A program made the position numbers and the translations under genes. A DNA stretch of 64,000 nucleotides from Trichoplax sp. H2 (taxonomy: Eukaryota > Placozoa > Uniplacotomia > Trichoplacea), in contig NOWV01000185.1 of assembly GCA_003344405.1 (NCBI GenBank), positions 92,789-156,788 on the forward strand, given 5' to 3'. The notes beneath the pieces are model-generated. The model had not been told where the DNA came from, did no database searches, and saw nothing but the letters and a program-made list of their open reading frames with translations. Shown here piece by piece: positions 50,093-64,000 of the stretch. The first letter of the stretch is position 1. Each line of letters opens with the position of its first letter.

Positions 50093-53000
50093 TATTCATG
50101 CTGTCGGCATGCTTTGCTTTGCTTGGTAAGTATCTGAGACTAAATAACCGATATGCCAATCTTTACTCTATCGTTTTCGTCGTAGCTAATGCTAAACTCT
50201 TTGTGATTACTACACTTTAAAATTGAGTTTTGCTACGGTAATTAATTTAGAAATGCTAACAGTTCAGGATATATTTTTAGAGTGGCCATTAATAGATCTA
50301 AATTATCGAAGTAAAACAGGAAAGTTTGCATTAATTCAGTAGATTGAAGATTACAAGTATTTTCACTCTTTCTATTTACAAGTCTACTATATTAAATGGA
50401 ATGGATCAGGATACCTCTGTATGATAGCAAAATGATTACTTAATAACTTAGGATACGAATAGTTACATTCGTGCATTGCGATAGAAATTTAGTAATAACG
50501 TGATGAAAATTAAAAATTTGTCGCAAATTATAAATTCTATTTAAAAAATTAAACGAGATGAGTAACCAATTGTATCATTTAATTTTTTTAGATTTTAGAT
50601 AGTATTTGCAGAACAGCAAACTAGCAAGATCATAACAAAAAGATGATCCATTAACTGTGGCATGATATAATGCAGATAACTAAATAGGCCAATGAACAGA
50701 AATATCAAATTTAAGATTCGTAAAATGTAGCACCATCCAGCTTAATTTATTGTCGATTACTGTATGCTTAATTATATGACGTACGGCAGGCTTTGTGTTC
50801 TTTAAACTGTCCTAATAATATTTACAAGTCTATACGTGATGTGGAAGATTCCATATCTCGTAATATTCCTTAGTGTAAAATTACTATGGTAAAATTAATT
50901 ATTGACGAATTCTACTGGATCTTATACTTTAGGGTCATAATAACTAGTAGAAATATAACAATTTTAATATGAAAAACTAAATGCTAACAGATAGATCATG
51001 GTTACCAGTTAACATGACGATAATATAGTTGGAGTGGAATAGAATATTGCAACAAATTTTTAAAAAACTAACTTTCAGTGTGATATCTGATTGTTTGCCA
51101 ATTTTATTAGACGTGCTGTATGTGAATAAATAATAATCTCTAAATATTGGCCTAAGATATAATATTGAAGTTTAAGGTGTATTGGACTATCTTTACTAGT
51201 ACGTAACAAGATGTTAAACCAAGTATTTAGTTAACGTAAATCAGTTGACTTTTCTTAGGCGGCACATGCCATACCCAAGGAAATCTCTACTCCAATTGTA
51301 AATTGTATATGTATTCTTGAAAATAATAAATTAACTATATTGAATTGTTATCATAATAGCGATTGAATTATTTTTGATACAATGCACGGAAAATCTATTT
51401 AATATTTAACTACGTCAGCAATAGACATGAAATTGTTAATTTGATTAAATTATCTTTGCAGTAATATATTTAGAAATCAAGGAATCGATTGCCTTTGTTT
51501 TCGAAATGTAGGAATATCACGTAATTTTATCCTATCCTATTAATAGCAGTGGTATTCCTCAGTAAGATAATATTGAGGCTATTTCTTTCATAACCAATAC
51601 CTACACCATTATAAATGAATTGCAAGTGGTGAATTTTATAGTTGATGGAATTGATTTCATAGGATAATACAAGTTGTTAGTGTACTGTAGATTACTCTTC
51701 GCTCAATTTTATTTCGTGATAGAAAGAATCAATCAAAATTGTGGCTTAATCATGATTTAATTAAACTTTTAGCCACTCTATTGTAAAATTGTCGCCAACT
51801 CGTATTTTGTCATCGCAAAAGTATGTAAAAACTATCCTTGATTTTAGTTAATTGTAACGTCCAGTCTTTCTTATAGTATTTTATTCATTGAAGCTTATCA
51901 TTAAAAAATCTATAGCTCAATAAATGAAAAAAGTTGAGCTCTTGAAAATCACTAGAATTCCCTTTTTATTATCATGCATTTATATAAAATTTTTGTCTTA
52001 ATAGCATTTTAAGTCAAACATTTACCCTTGAGCAATATTCGCAAATCTATAGTAAATGACCTAATTTTAACATAGTCTTAATATCATTTGCAAAATATCC
52101 GTAAGAGTCAAGGTGACTCTTCAAGCTAACAAATATTATCAACTTCAATAGTACTAATTTATTTACAAATTTCTGATATTGTCCATTTTCAGGCTGCGGC
52201 GCTAAATGATGCACATGTAGATATTACTCTTTGATGGCATCGATGGTATGATAGTAATACCGACGGGAAATTAGTTATACTACATATAATATGTAAGAAA
52301 GATATTAACGTTCTTCCCTTAGTTTTAATGCAGCTCTTGGGCGGTAAAACTATACTTACGCAAATAATAATCATAATGAATATTTTAAAATCAATATCTA
52401 CGCATTGCACGCATCCATACCAATGTAAATAAAAGTTCAGATGGTCACACAATTACATCAAAGGAGGAGCAAACTTGAAGCAGTGGCTCAAAAATCAAAT
52501 ATTTACGGTGAAATTAAAATCTCCGTATTGCATTATATCTAATGATTGACATTGAACTTCGCATCCTTGAAATGACCGTTATACACAATTGAAGAGTTGC
52601 GACCATAGTCTTACCAGATTACAGTATACCGGCTAAATGTAATATTTTACTTTCTCTGACATTAATGCTTAAGATGGAGCTGCTAGAGAGGATACAAATT
52701 GAACAGTGAGCCCTATGAGTTGTATATCGTGAATTTGACCTAGTTGTCTGATTATGACATTTACAATGTGCTTATCTTTAATGTTAGAGCTTTATTTATT
52801 TACTTAATGATATAATGATTAAAAATGAATATAGAAAAGATTTAATATGCCCTATAGTTGAGCACAGCTGCACAATACAACATAATAGTAGAGTTAGCAA
52901 TGCACCGGTAGCATATTTTCCTTTTAAATATCACAGTTTTATATTTGATTACTTTAAGGGTAAAATAGGAATGCATAAGCAATTTCGTACTAGGTATTGA

Positions 53001-54597
53001 ATATCTTGATTCTAGTTGCAAACATTACCTGACTTTATTTGTCTGCAATAGGGATCAAGACAAATCTTATCATTGAGTAAGCGGCACTTTCACCACATAT
53101 CCGTGCGCTTCTGTAGTACTTATTAATTCGACCATCAGGTTACTTGGTTATTCATTGCTATATTACTACGTCAATTCACACACTTTTTTATGATATTATT
53201 TTAACGGAAAGAATTACCAAATGAATGAATGAAATATGTATCTTTTACGTAATATCTATCACCGATTACTACTATGACAAGTTTTGTATGCTATTTTATC
53301 CTTTTGGAAAAATATATTTCATATCAGGTACTTTCATTAATTGATCACAGCTGATCTAAGTGTACCTATACTCGTGCAAGAAAGATGAAGTTCATGTTCT
53401 CTCATACTTGAGCTCGTTGCGTTTTCTATCTAGAAGGCTTCGTTACATAGCTTAAGAGTAACTTACAACCTTTACACTAAGTAAATCTTCATGATATTTT
53501 GCATATTAAAAGTAGCGTTAGCATAAAATGTTAAATTTTCATATTGTTAAGATGCAATTTTATTTCATACATGATTCATTGGATATTCATATCAAGTCCA
53601 CACGATTGGTTTCTTATATTACCTCGCTAATTACAATGCTTTATAGTTAGGCTGTAATGACTTATATAGAGAATAAATGGCGCAGTATTAGTCACTGTAC
53701 TTGCTAAGTAGTTCAAACCTACCCGTATAGAATGAGCATTAGCAGTTTTTAAATATTTATTTAGTACGGGAACAGCTACTAGGTAGGTATATGAATATAG
53801 TTAGTACGCTTATATTTTGGCTATTGTTTACTACTGTAAATTACGTAATACGAATGACACAAATATTTCGCATCTGATGTTTACTCCGATAAACTTTTCA
53901 CGTTCTAAATGTTATACCTATTAAGTGACCTTAGTCAGGATATTGCAAAATCATATTCGAAATTTAAATATGACTGTGAGATAGCCTCTTGCATATAACG
54001 AATGATTTAGTGCACGTTGGCGTGCTTAATGTTTGCGTGGTACATAATCTACGGCTTGATTAGATATCAATACCGATGTCAATGGACATGAGTATATAGG
54101 ATCCACTATTTAGGTTTTCTGTATAATTCTGGATGATTTTGGATGCAGTACATATTTCATAAGCATTTATTTTTCTCTACTGCTACCAACAGCTATCAAA
54201 AATTTCATAATTTATCAAAATATAAATAGAGAACGCTTCTTTAATTATTAGAGCTAATAATTTTATTATGTTATTAAAATCAGTTAGAGTCATAAATCAG
54301 CTATAAACCGAGAGTCGGAGTGCAATAACTGCAAATAAAATTATAACCATAAGAGTATATTTTGACAATTTCTACGATAATCCACAATTTATAGCAAGAA
54401 TTTACAATTAATTAGCTGCGCTTATTTACCTACTGATTGAACGAACTATAGTATAACTGTAACACATAACTAGCGTAATTAGCTGAAATCATTACATTAA
54501 CTTATATTGTACATTTGGAATAACTGTGATAACGTACATAACTTGAACATTTTGAATTATGATTTTCATCATCTAGATCTCTAAAGCAATATATTAT
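50093..54597. other. Intergenic DNA between the bHLH paralogues, left part
   Basis: No supportable gene. Minus-strand frame 52189-52452 (87 codons) and plus-strand frame 52815-53000 have no recognisable features. The 3' untranslated region of the first bHLH gene is presumably at the left end. Confidence 0.4.
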
Positions 54598-55037
54598 TGT
54601 CACGGTACTTCGTACCGTGAAGAAATAGCTATCTAAATTTGGTTAATATAATATAGTGATAATATATTACAGCTAGTTACGTATAATAGGAATTACTCTA
54701 ATTATAAATGTGTTACAGTAAATTTAATGCTGTGCTGCAATGTGCTCTGAAATGATTCTGTGAATGGACATATTGTAGCCCGACTGCGAAAAATTAGTTA
54801 GTAGATGTTCTCACCAAGTATTTTTATAAGATGACTCGTGAATGTTAGCTGCTGTAGTAGGGTATATAAGCCGTCAGACTGTTGAATAAAATGGTTCTCA
54901 ATTGTCTAGTTGAGTTTAACGTAGAATCAAAGGCGTCTAAATTCTTGTGAGGTAGTTAAGGGATACTGAATCCCGGAGACTATAGTAATTTGGAGATTTG
55001 TTTTACGTTATCCTTGTCACGAAGCTGGTTTGTGACA
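54598..55037 (+). mobile_element. Solo LTR, family 1 copy B
   Basis: The 440-bp element starts TGTCACGGTAC and ends TTTGTGACA, with perfect 5-bp flanking repeats ATTAT (54593-54597 and 55038-55042). It has TATATAAG (54863-54870) followed 15 bases later by AATAAA (54885-54890). It matches the 944-1378 element end to end in inverse orientation. Its first 23 bases form a stem (TCACGGTAC with GTACCGTGA). It contains no coding region; an open frame starting in it at 54990 is fortuitous. Confidence 0.86.
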
Positions 55038-56449
55038 ATTATATGTTCTTTAAACCTTCCTGCCCTTCAAAACTCTGGTTCAATACTTTTAAGTTCCTTG
55101 CAGTATCAATGTATAGTATATGCGAGGCAAATTACAGTGGCAGTAAGAAGTCACAGTAGTCATATTTATTACAGTATATTGTGCCAGCTTAGTGTATTAA
55201 ATTTGCTCTCTTGATGTCAATAATTTTATAAGCGTTGCATTATCGGATTGCCAGTCATTTTTATCTTATTCAGGGCCAATGGTTATATTTTTAATTTTAA
55301 ATTGCATTTATAAGTGTATAGCGATAGCTGGATCTTGTCTTTATTGCACTACATATTTGATAAAGTAAAAAATTTATGTGCTTGATTTGCAAAATTAAAT
55401 TTGTTTGTCATAGCTTACGATATGAGTAAATAAATACCAATGTATCGCGGACACGTATGAAATACGCACAAATCAATTCTTAAAACTTTTTTAATAACAA
55501 TCAGTTCTAATTAGACGTCATACCCTAAAAATTGAAGATGAACGATATATAATAACGTCGACTAGTTCTTTGATAGTATTTATGGAGGCCTTGATGTAGG
55601 TGTAAATCCAAAATGATTAGATTTTAATTGCTGTAAGTCACATCATGTTATTCACCAAATATTCATGATAATAAAATTTGTCGCCGAATTGTGTCAACTT
55701 TGTATTAGAAGTAATTATTGATAGAGATAGAGTGATATTAGCTGGCTGTTGACTTCAAAAATACCGAAATTATAACTAGACAGTACTGATAGAATTAATT
55801 TAGTTACTTTAAAATTAAAATGATACGTTAATTAATTTATTATTGTTGAAGATATTGCATTGAAGTGCGTGATTTCATGTTAATTTGATCAAGCTATGAC
55901 TTAGTATTATTTTTATAGGAAATATATAGCAGTAATACTGTATAACACGTGCTTTTGCAAGAAATTCTTGCATTGATTAGTGAGCATTAGATTCGTATAC
56001 TACTAGATAAACAAGTTAATGCTGTTGATCTTTATCGGATCATGACGATGACAAAACAGGGGTTTTGAGATCAGAGTGAGAACAATCGAAGTAGGAAACA
56101 TAAACGGATTGCATATTGATATCTAGACTAACGATAATATTAATACAACGAAAAATAATTTACTTAGGATCCGGCGATTATGTCAATGTTCAATTATTTA
56201 GATAAAAGATGACGCTTCTAATCATTCTTGATTATCGCATAAATAATGAAATTGCTTAATGTTAACTCCTTATCGCCTTTACATCTTGTTACTACATCAA
56301 ACTGAAATGTTGCCGTTATAATTTTATTTAATAGTAGAACAGTAATGTCTTACATGTAATCGTTACGAATGCTTGCAAACTAATTATAGCTATAGTATCA
56401 TCTTCAGGGTAGGTACACCCAGTTTGATGGCGTTGGAGGCAGCCTATTC

Positions 56450-56465
56450 TGTGTGTGTGTGTGTG
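56450..56465. repeat. TG dinucleotide microsatellite
   Basis: Eight uninterrupted TG units. Confidence 0.8.
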
Positions 56466-59400
56466 AATATAGTAGAAATAGCTCGCTATTAGCTGATATT
56501 TAGCTTGCATTTGGATACAATTCTGTATAACATCGGCCTATAACAATTCTTTTTTCTTATGATATAAAATGAAACTAAGTTATCGTTTAATACGTTTGCA
56601 TTTATAGCTTTTATTTAAAGCCGATAATATAATTTAATGTCAACTTTTAGAAATAACTTCACCTAAATTCATTGTAAAACTATATGAAGTAAGGAGCACG
56701 GTATTATAATAAAGGCGCCATCTAAATATGACAAGTAGAGAACTTGGTATAAATAGCATCCGCCTTATAGCATGGAATTTGTTCTCTAACAGATCCCACA
56801 TGGCTGAATGCATCGATAGTAATAATGATATAATTTTTGTGTACACGTACTGTAATATATATTAATTGGCACAGCAAATACGCGTATAGTATAGTCCCCT
56901 AAAATACTGTATGTAGAATACCACTAATTTTACTATATTTTATATTGTACTTTACATCGACGTTGTATAATTCGTAACTAGAAAAAAGGCTTTTTTTATA
57001 TTCCAACATCTCTTTTATCTGCTCCAATGTACCCGCTACCCCTGGTGAAATTATGATTCGTCTCTATCAAGCCATGATAATATAATGAATCAAGGAAAAT
57101 AATGAATTTTAAAGAGGTTTACTTGAAAGTAGTAAAGTATGCAAATATATATCAGCTAGTTGTTGCTTGGCTATTAACCTTTTGAATACAATTTCTAAAC
57201 ACCATGCAATTTTTTGATTGCTTCCCGTCATCCATAGCACAAATAACTTTATCGACTAATGAATTAGATGCAGGTTATTACCATCTATCAATCACTTATG
57301 TAGATGAGAATAAATTAGGTAAATTCAATTACATAAGCAACAGATGGCAAGACAATACCTGATTTTCGCGTTAACAAGGCACCCACGGGAGTAGCTGCTT
57401 GATTTCATAATGTAGATGAATAGAGTAGAGTTTGGATTGATGAATAATTTATCTACATGGTTCTAGTTCTTCTTTAACTTTATTGATAATGGATTAGAGA
57501 TGAATTAGGACATAAAAATAGAAGGATTGAGCCTTTAACTGGCATGATTTCTATAAGCGAGTATTTTGCCCTGTCCAGGCTTCCCAAGATCATCAATAAG
57601 TGACACGTTTTCTTCTAATCAAACATTTACTAGCCTCACTTTATATCGGTCCATGGCATTACTAGATTACTTTAGGAGTCAAATTTTCTCAGTTCGATTA
57701 ATAATATGAGGATCATAGATAGAGAAAAATGGCATTCATTTCTCTTTTAATGGCTTTGGCTGTTCAGTATATGTATTGCAACTGCCGATATTGTAGAGTT
57801 CATCATTCTTACAGAAATAGTTCAATCTTTTTCGCTTTGATAGGTGCTAAGAATTATATCGACTTGATTAGCAAAGTAGTTAGAAATTTTTTATTTATTG
57901 TAGAGTTGATTCTACTGGTGCAATCGTTCGCTACTTTTATAGTACTTGTACAAGTACGAAGACGCATAATAAAATGAGTTTAAAGTTTATGTTAACTAGC
58001 AGTCATGCAAACGATCACAGCTATGACTAAGATTTATTGCGTGTGACTACTAAAATGCCAAAATCTTCCCCTTTTTCTCATTCCTTGTGCAATTAACTTA
58101 CTATTGTAGCTAGTAATCAATCTATTGTCTAAGGAATAAAAATGCAATTAACGTGACATTGATATAAAATAAAATAGGTGGATATTATGATCATACTTAT
58201 TTACTTATCGCTAGTTGAAAGTATAATAAAAATTCTTCTTTCCTCCCTTTTTCATATTGACTTTCACCGTCATCTTCATAACAATACTATAACTACCACA
58301 CTGTATATTAATGACTAAGTAATGATATCATCTCTGGCTGAAGTTATTTACTTTTAAGGTTAATAGTAAATTTTGTTAGGTAATGATGAATAGAACCTGC
58401 TAGACAACTACTAGATTGTTCTATTTTCAGAGCTACAAGTTGTCGATATCAAAGTAATAACATGAATGGCTACATATCGTCATCGTATTGATAGTTGGGA
58501 TAGTATCACCTCTACTGTTTTAATTTATAATGCAAGATATCAACTAAAATAGATACAAGGGCAAGCATGATGATTCGATATTAAAATCATACCGTAATAA
58601 CTAGTTTTCCTGAATATTATCTGATGTAATGTTATTGAAGCTTTTCTAATGCTTGCTGTTGTCGCCTAGATGGCAAATACAATCATTGCCAAGATCATTC
58701 AGTACGACAGCTTTAGTTCCATTCGGTAATTAACATTTAGATAGAAGTCTATTCTTACAAAATATACGATATCGGGCTAGTTTATCCTAATATCATGGAT
58801 TTGGGGTCATTAAAGCTAACTGCTATAGCAAGGATATCGTAGTAGTTCTAGGCTATCACCGGCAGATAATATAGTTTAATTTTGTCATTTAATTATACCC
58901 CCCTCATAAACAATAGCATTAACAGCTGAATCTCTGCTGTTTTAGATGACTAAATTGCATTATATTTCCTTTCATGACATAAATAGTGAAGGAGTAGAAT
59001 ACCAAATGGGCATACAACATTAACTTGATAGCCTTGAAAGTGATCATTTTGATAGTGGTTATTCTAACTTTACCGTCAATTTCAGGATAGAACACAGGGG
59101 ATGATTATTTCGGTGTACAAATAGACATTATTTTGTCGCCTATTAGATGATGTGGATCCACATCGGGTTGATAATAATTTAGACAAGTTCTACGCAAGTG
59201 ATACCCTCACCCAATCTGTTATTAACTTGCAGTTATCTAACACTAATGTATTATAATCAAAGTGAAATAAGGCTTTACTCCTGAATGACTTGAAAAAAAC
59301 AAAAGTGGTAATCCTATTTCTAGTTTTGACATGATTATGCGGCCTATTAAGAAGGGAAGGTATTGGAGTTTTATTTAGATAGAACAAGAATGATGGCTGT

Positions 59401-60031
59401 CTTCCAATTTCAATGAAAAGCATAGACGCTACCTGTTTGTAATTGTCATCATTGGCATATATTGCACATATTCAATATTTTCGATTTTTTTCTTCCTATA
59501 GCGCCGTTTTAATTCATTGTAACAGCTGACTTGATTGCGCAAATAATGGCCATATGTTTAACGCGGCAAGACAGCTCCATTGATTGGTCTGGCTTTTGAT
59601 TTCATTACTCACTGTGGTTATAAAAAATTCAACTAATTTCTTCTGTCTTCGACTTGATTATTATGTAGACACCTTTTTTCTCAGTTTTTGCTTAGAATAG
59701 CGCTTTCTTACAAGTACAGACGAACAAAGAATAAGCATACTCTATCTTTCATAGCCACAGGAATTTTGTGCGCCAAATCAAACCGGTAGCAAATCAAATT
59801 TTTTTGACGTTGGTAAAGGTTGAAATAATTATTAATCGACGGTTTTATTCCTCCAACAGAAATTTTAATCTTCTTTATTTCAAATCTTACTTTAATTTTT
59901 TTTCTACTCTGAAAATTAAACCACTTCTTTCGCCAATATATTAAATTCCTACTTTACCGTTTCTGTCTTTTTCCTGATATCGTATCCTATGCAATTCATG
60001 TTAATAAACTGTACAGATAGTATTGACGACT

Positions 60032-60070
60032 AGGGAGAAAGAGAGAGAGAAAGCGAGTGAGGAAAAAAAT
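60032..60070 (+). promoter_or_regulatory. GA-rich tract in the leader of the second bHLH gene
   Basis: A purine-only-like run containing GAGAGAGAGA lies 32-70 bases before the start codon. It may be a 5' untranslated low-complexity tract or a GAGA-type site; nothing in the sequence decides. Confidence 0.35.
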
Positions 60071-60101
60071 TATTTAAGAAAGAGAAAACAAATTAATCGG
60101 T

Positions 60102-61109
60102 ATGAGTCAGGAAAATTCATTAATAAACGGAGAAAATTTTACTGAAGTGGATTATTTAAATGGTGAGGATAACGATGACGATAAACAAAATAACTACAAA
60201 TTGAGATCGCGCGGCCATGAAGGTAAAAGAAAAATTGATTTACAAGAAGACAGATTAAGTGATATTAGTGATAAAGAAATGGAAGAAGGATTGCCAACAA
60301 CAACTTCAACGGCAACAGCCAATAATGGTAGTAACGATGGCGGTAGTAATGGTAAAAGCAGAGGGAAGAAAAAAGCAGCATCGTCGCGCTCGCGTGCTCG
60401 TCGACTATTAATTAATGAACGGGAACGACAGAGAATGCATAGTTTAAACGCTGCTTTGGATCGTCTAAGATCTGTTGTACCACACTATCCTAGTGATCGC
60501 AAGTTATCCAAAATTGAAACGTTATTATTAGCTCAAAATTATATTGTAGCGCTAACAGAAGCGCTTAATTCTGTTCGTGGTCCTCAACTTGATCAACAAC
60601 AACATCAACAACAAGCGCAACAAGCACAGCAGCAGCCACATCCGTCGCAAGCACAACATCACTATTCCCAACAACATCCAAATCAGAGTGATCATATCGC
60701 TTTATCGTCAGGTTTAATGATGCAAGGGAATCCACCGCATTCTATGGCTGTTGTCGCTCCAACCTCGACTTTATCCCATCATCATCATCATCATCAGCAA
60801 CAACAACAACAACAACAATCGATTGCTCATGGCCTCAATTTAGCCGATAACTATAATCAAAGTCCAATTATACATACAAGCACTAGCATGCATAACGCCG
60901 TCGCCAAAGGCAATAATCAAGTTGTGCAAGGATCAGCTGGACTACAGCCGATGTCTAATCAATTAATAAACCATTCTACTAATGAATTAGTCACAACCGC
61001 ATCCAACAATAATGATATCACCTCGGCGCAATGCCATTTACAATCCAATACTGTGGAAAATGAACTATGCTTTAATAACGATGATTTATCACAGTTGCTT
61101 AATGTCTAA
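60102..61109 (+). CDS. Atonal-superfamily bHLH transcription factor (paralogue 2), Gln/His-rich
   Basis: A 335-residue intronless protein. The bHLH domain is at about 99-156: NERERQRMH basic region (E108), loop with [13 protein letters not shown], and helix 2 with [11 protein letters not shown]. The N-terminal 60 residues are acidic. A basic Ser/Arg/Lys stretch (85-101) leads into the DNA-binding region. After the domain come Gln/His-rich low-complexity tracts (about 164-192, and 226-239 with six His then eight Gln). The C-terminus ends with an acidic-hydrophobic DDLSQLLNV segment that could be an activation motif. Paralogue 1 has a much shorter tail and no poly-Gln. It is expected to bind E-boxes as a heterodimer; family assignment is as for paralogue 1. 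Confidence 0.93.
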   Translation: MSQENSLINGENFTEVDYLNGEDNDDDKQNNYKLRSRGHEGKRKIDLQEDRLSDISDKEMEEGLPTTTSTATANNGSNDGGSNGKSRGKKKAASSRSRARRLLINERERQRMHSLNAALDRLRSVVPHYPSDRKLSKIETLLLAQNYIVALTEALNSVRGPQLDQQQHQQQAQQAQQQPHPSQAQHHYSQQHPNQSDHIALSSGLMMQGNPPHSMAVVAPTSTLSHHHHHHQQQQQQQQSIAHGLNLADNYNQSPIIHTSTSMHNAVAKGNNQVVQGSAGLQPMSNQLINHSTNELVTTASNNNDITSAQCHLQSNTVENELCFNNDDLSQLLNV

Positions 61110-63041
61110 ATTTGATTGGTACTCATGTTGTCATCTTCAATTTTATACGACGCTATAGTATGGTAATTATGGGAGTGGACAGTGTACTTTGTAATCGTAA
61201 AAATGTTGTGGCAATGCAATCCAGGTTCTTGATACCTCTATGAATATTTTAATTTTACCAATACTCTATCGACCTTAGTGTTTAGCTTAATACAATTATT
61301 CATAATTATAATATCATGGCCAGGCTATGGTATGTTCTATAGTACATGTTAGTATTTTATGGTAATATTTTCCTGATGCGGAAATAGATATACTATAGTA
61401 GTTCAATAGAAGCTCTTCGACATTGCCATATCTTACAAATAATATCGACAGTCGAGCTCGTAGTATTATACATGTGTTTCATACCTTTGTCGCTTGGAAA
61501 CGATATGAAGGGAAAGTATTATCTATTCTCATGGAAATAGACAGCTGATTGTATTTTGCATGATTATTTATTTCCTTCTATGCAAGTACAATTTTTTTAA
61601 CGATTCTTACTTCAGTTATACTTCATCGTTCTGTCAACTATGCTTCAATTCATTTTTTTGTATTCAAATCTCGTCGACCACAAGTACGTCGAAGTAATCG
61701 TTTTATAAAATGGCGGCATTCTACCAAATTTTCTTCTTTTTGGCTAGAATAAGTGCAGTAATGTTGCTGTGTGTTGTATCGCCATTTTTTTGTTTTTAGC
61801 CTATCAAATCTAGGAATTGATTTCTTCTCTTCCATGGTTGACGTCATAATTATATTATTGGAATGGTCTGTATCGTTTTGTAGCGGAGCTATTAATTTGT
61901 ACACAATTTTGGCTGATCCAATTTCAGCAACTTTCTCTGTTATAAAATACTGGTATGTCAGTTAACATACTACGTATACTACGTTTTCATATTATTGTAA
62001 ATGTTTAGCTTGACCTAGCTCGGTGCTACGAATGTAGAGATCACTGTCTACGCGTTTTATTGGAACTTAATTAAGCTTAGTGTTTGTCCTTATCATTCAG
62101 TTGTGATTTCTTAATGATTTAGTATATCATCACAATTAAGTGTTGGATCTTCTCATTTTTTGTTGATTATACTTGTATAACCTCGCTTTTACTGTAATAT
62201 TTGATAGTATCTGTGCACCGTGCTAGAGTTTTTATACAGTAGCAAATCAACTTCAACATAGTTCAGTAAAGGTTCTTATGAATCAGACAGGCTTTGTGCT
62301 TGAATACTTGTATTTGGATATGCTTTTACTTGAATAAACAGTCCAAATTTATGGTGTTGCTAAATGAGTAATTTGCAGGCTAACAATTTTGAAATTCAAT
62401 GACGGAAGGTACTACGTATGCAATTGATGATATATTGCTGTATCCATTATACAATATCATTTACCTAATTACTCTGACGACCATATTAGTTCTATAGTGA
62501 CGGCACGCTATCTAAGATACTGCAGGATTACATCTACTACCAATTGTCTACAAACATTGAGTATTAACATAACGGATTAGAGCTAGTAACTAGCATGTAT
62601 TCAGCAATGATTTGGTACGTTTACTAACAACGACAAGAACGTTCTTTAAACCATGCAAAAGGAAAATTGTCCTTCAACGAACATTTCAATACATTCGATA
62701 CATAAAAGTATCTATCTACCCGTGTGACTATTCATTCGCATGGCACACTGTATAAGATAATATTAAGGTGAATAAAAGATGAATCTTCTGATAGTAAATT
62801 ACAATTATTGGTATTTGGAATAGTATCTAAAGCTCAGTAAAAACAATTATTGTTCCTCGAAAACATTGGTAACAGTCATTCATGTATGTCCTGGTAACGA
62901 TATGATATAATTTACTACTATTTAAATATATGACCTTTATATCAATGACTCCCAATTTCTTGTAAGAATCTTACATACAAGGGAACTGTGCATAAAGGTT
63001 AGTAATGGTGGTCTTTCACTCAGTAGGCTGCAGAAATTAAT
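61110..63041. other. Tail-to-tail intergenic region of bHLH 2 and SKP1
   Basis: Both neighbouring genes end here. Overlapping open frames at 61650-61904 (minus, 84 codons, basic) and 61771-61965 (plus) have no recognisable domain, and I do not call either a gene. Confidence 0.4.

Positions 63042-64000
<959 letters not shown>

Larger units (their letters stand above)
55043..60101. other. Intergenic DNA between the bHLH paralogues, right part
   Basis: No supportable gene. A hydrophobic 82-codon frame (57729-57977, plus) and three minus-strand frames have no family resemblance. It holds a TG dinucleotide run at 56450-56465 and a purine-rich stretch just before the second bHLH gene. Confidence 0.4.

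Noticed and set aside
57729-57977. 82-codon hydrophobic frame as a membrane protein
   Set aside because: AT-rich DNA gives hydrophobic frames by chance; no motif, splice or homology support.
61650-61904. 84-codon basic minus-strand frame
   Set aside because: No domain recognised and it lies in the probable 3' region of the bHLH 2 transcript, overlapped by another frame.

Overview
The window is AT-rich nuclear DNA of an animal with spliceosomal introns. It holds an ALDH16A1-type two-domain aldehyde dehydrogenase, deoxyribose-phosphate aldolase, SKP1, a rhodopsin-class GPCR and two Atonal-superfamily bHLH factors. Compact GT-AG introns (about 100-1350 bp), few transposons and this gene mix fit a placozoan such as Trichoplax best. 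That taxonomic call is inference from style and gene content, not from a search.

Layout. 1-4466: degenerate tandem repeat array (basic period about 180 bp, then about 385 bp) with a solo LTR nested in it. 4467-6444 (-): DERA, two exons, whose intron is filled by a 79-bp minisatellite. 6445-8153: GC/CpG-richer divergent intergenic block with a 159-bp tandem duplication. 8154-13407 (+): ALDH16A1, 12 coding exons, 852 aa, with the catalytic residues present in the first ALDH domain. 13408-24034: non-coding, with two assembly gaps that each join two versions of the same sequence. 24035-25105 (-): one intronless class A GPCR with unusual signature motifs. 25106-49387: 24 kb gene desert composed largely of unrelated local tandem-repeat arrays, with a third gap next to an LTR. 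49388-50092 (+) and 60102-61109 (+): two intronless bHLH paralogues about 10 kb apart, with a solo LTR between them. 63042-64000 (-): the 3' part of SKP1, running off the window.

Main points. (1) Three intact solo LTRs of one family (TG...CA ends, perfect 5-bp target-site duplications, TATA box and AATAAA in the same relative order). One of them is seen both as a filled and as an empty site on the two sides of a gap. (2) An LTR of a second family abuts the third gap, and its pre-insertion site is present across the gap. (3) All three 20-N gaps look like haplotype duplications, so the window is artificially longer than the chromosome. (4) The ALDH16A1 keeps the catalytic Cys/Glu/Asn/Lys set that the human protein has lost. 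(5) The gene deserts carry about ten independent local tandem arrays, suggesting turnover of non-coding DNA by repeated local duplication. The genes do not form a pathway. DERA and ALDH16A1 are divergent neighbours and both concern aldehydes, but a functional link is not shown by the sequence.
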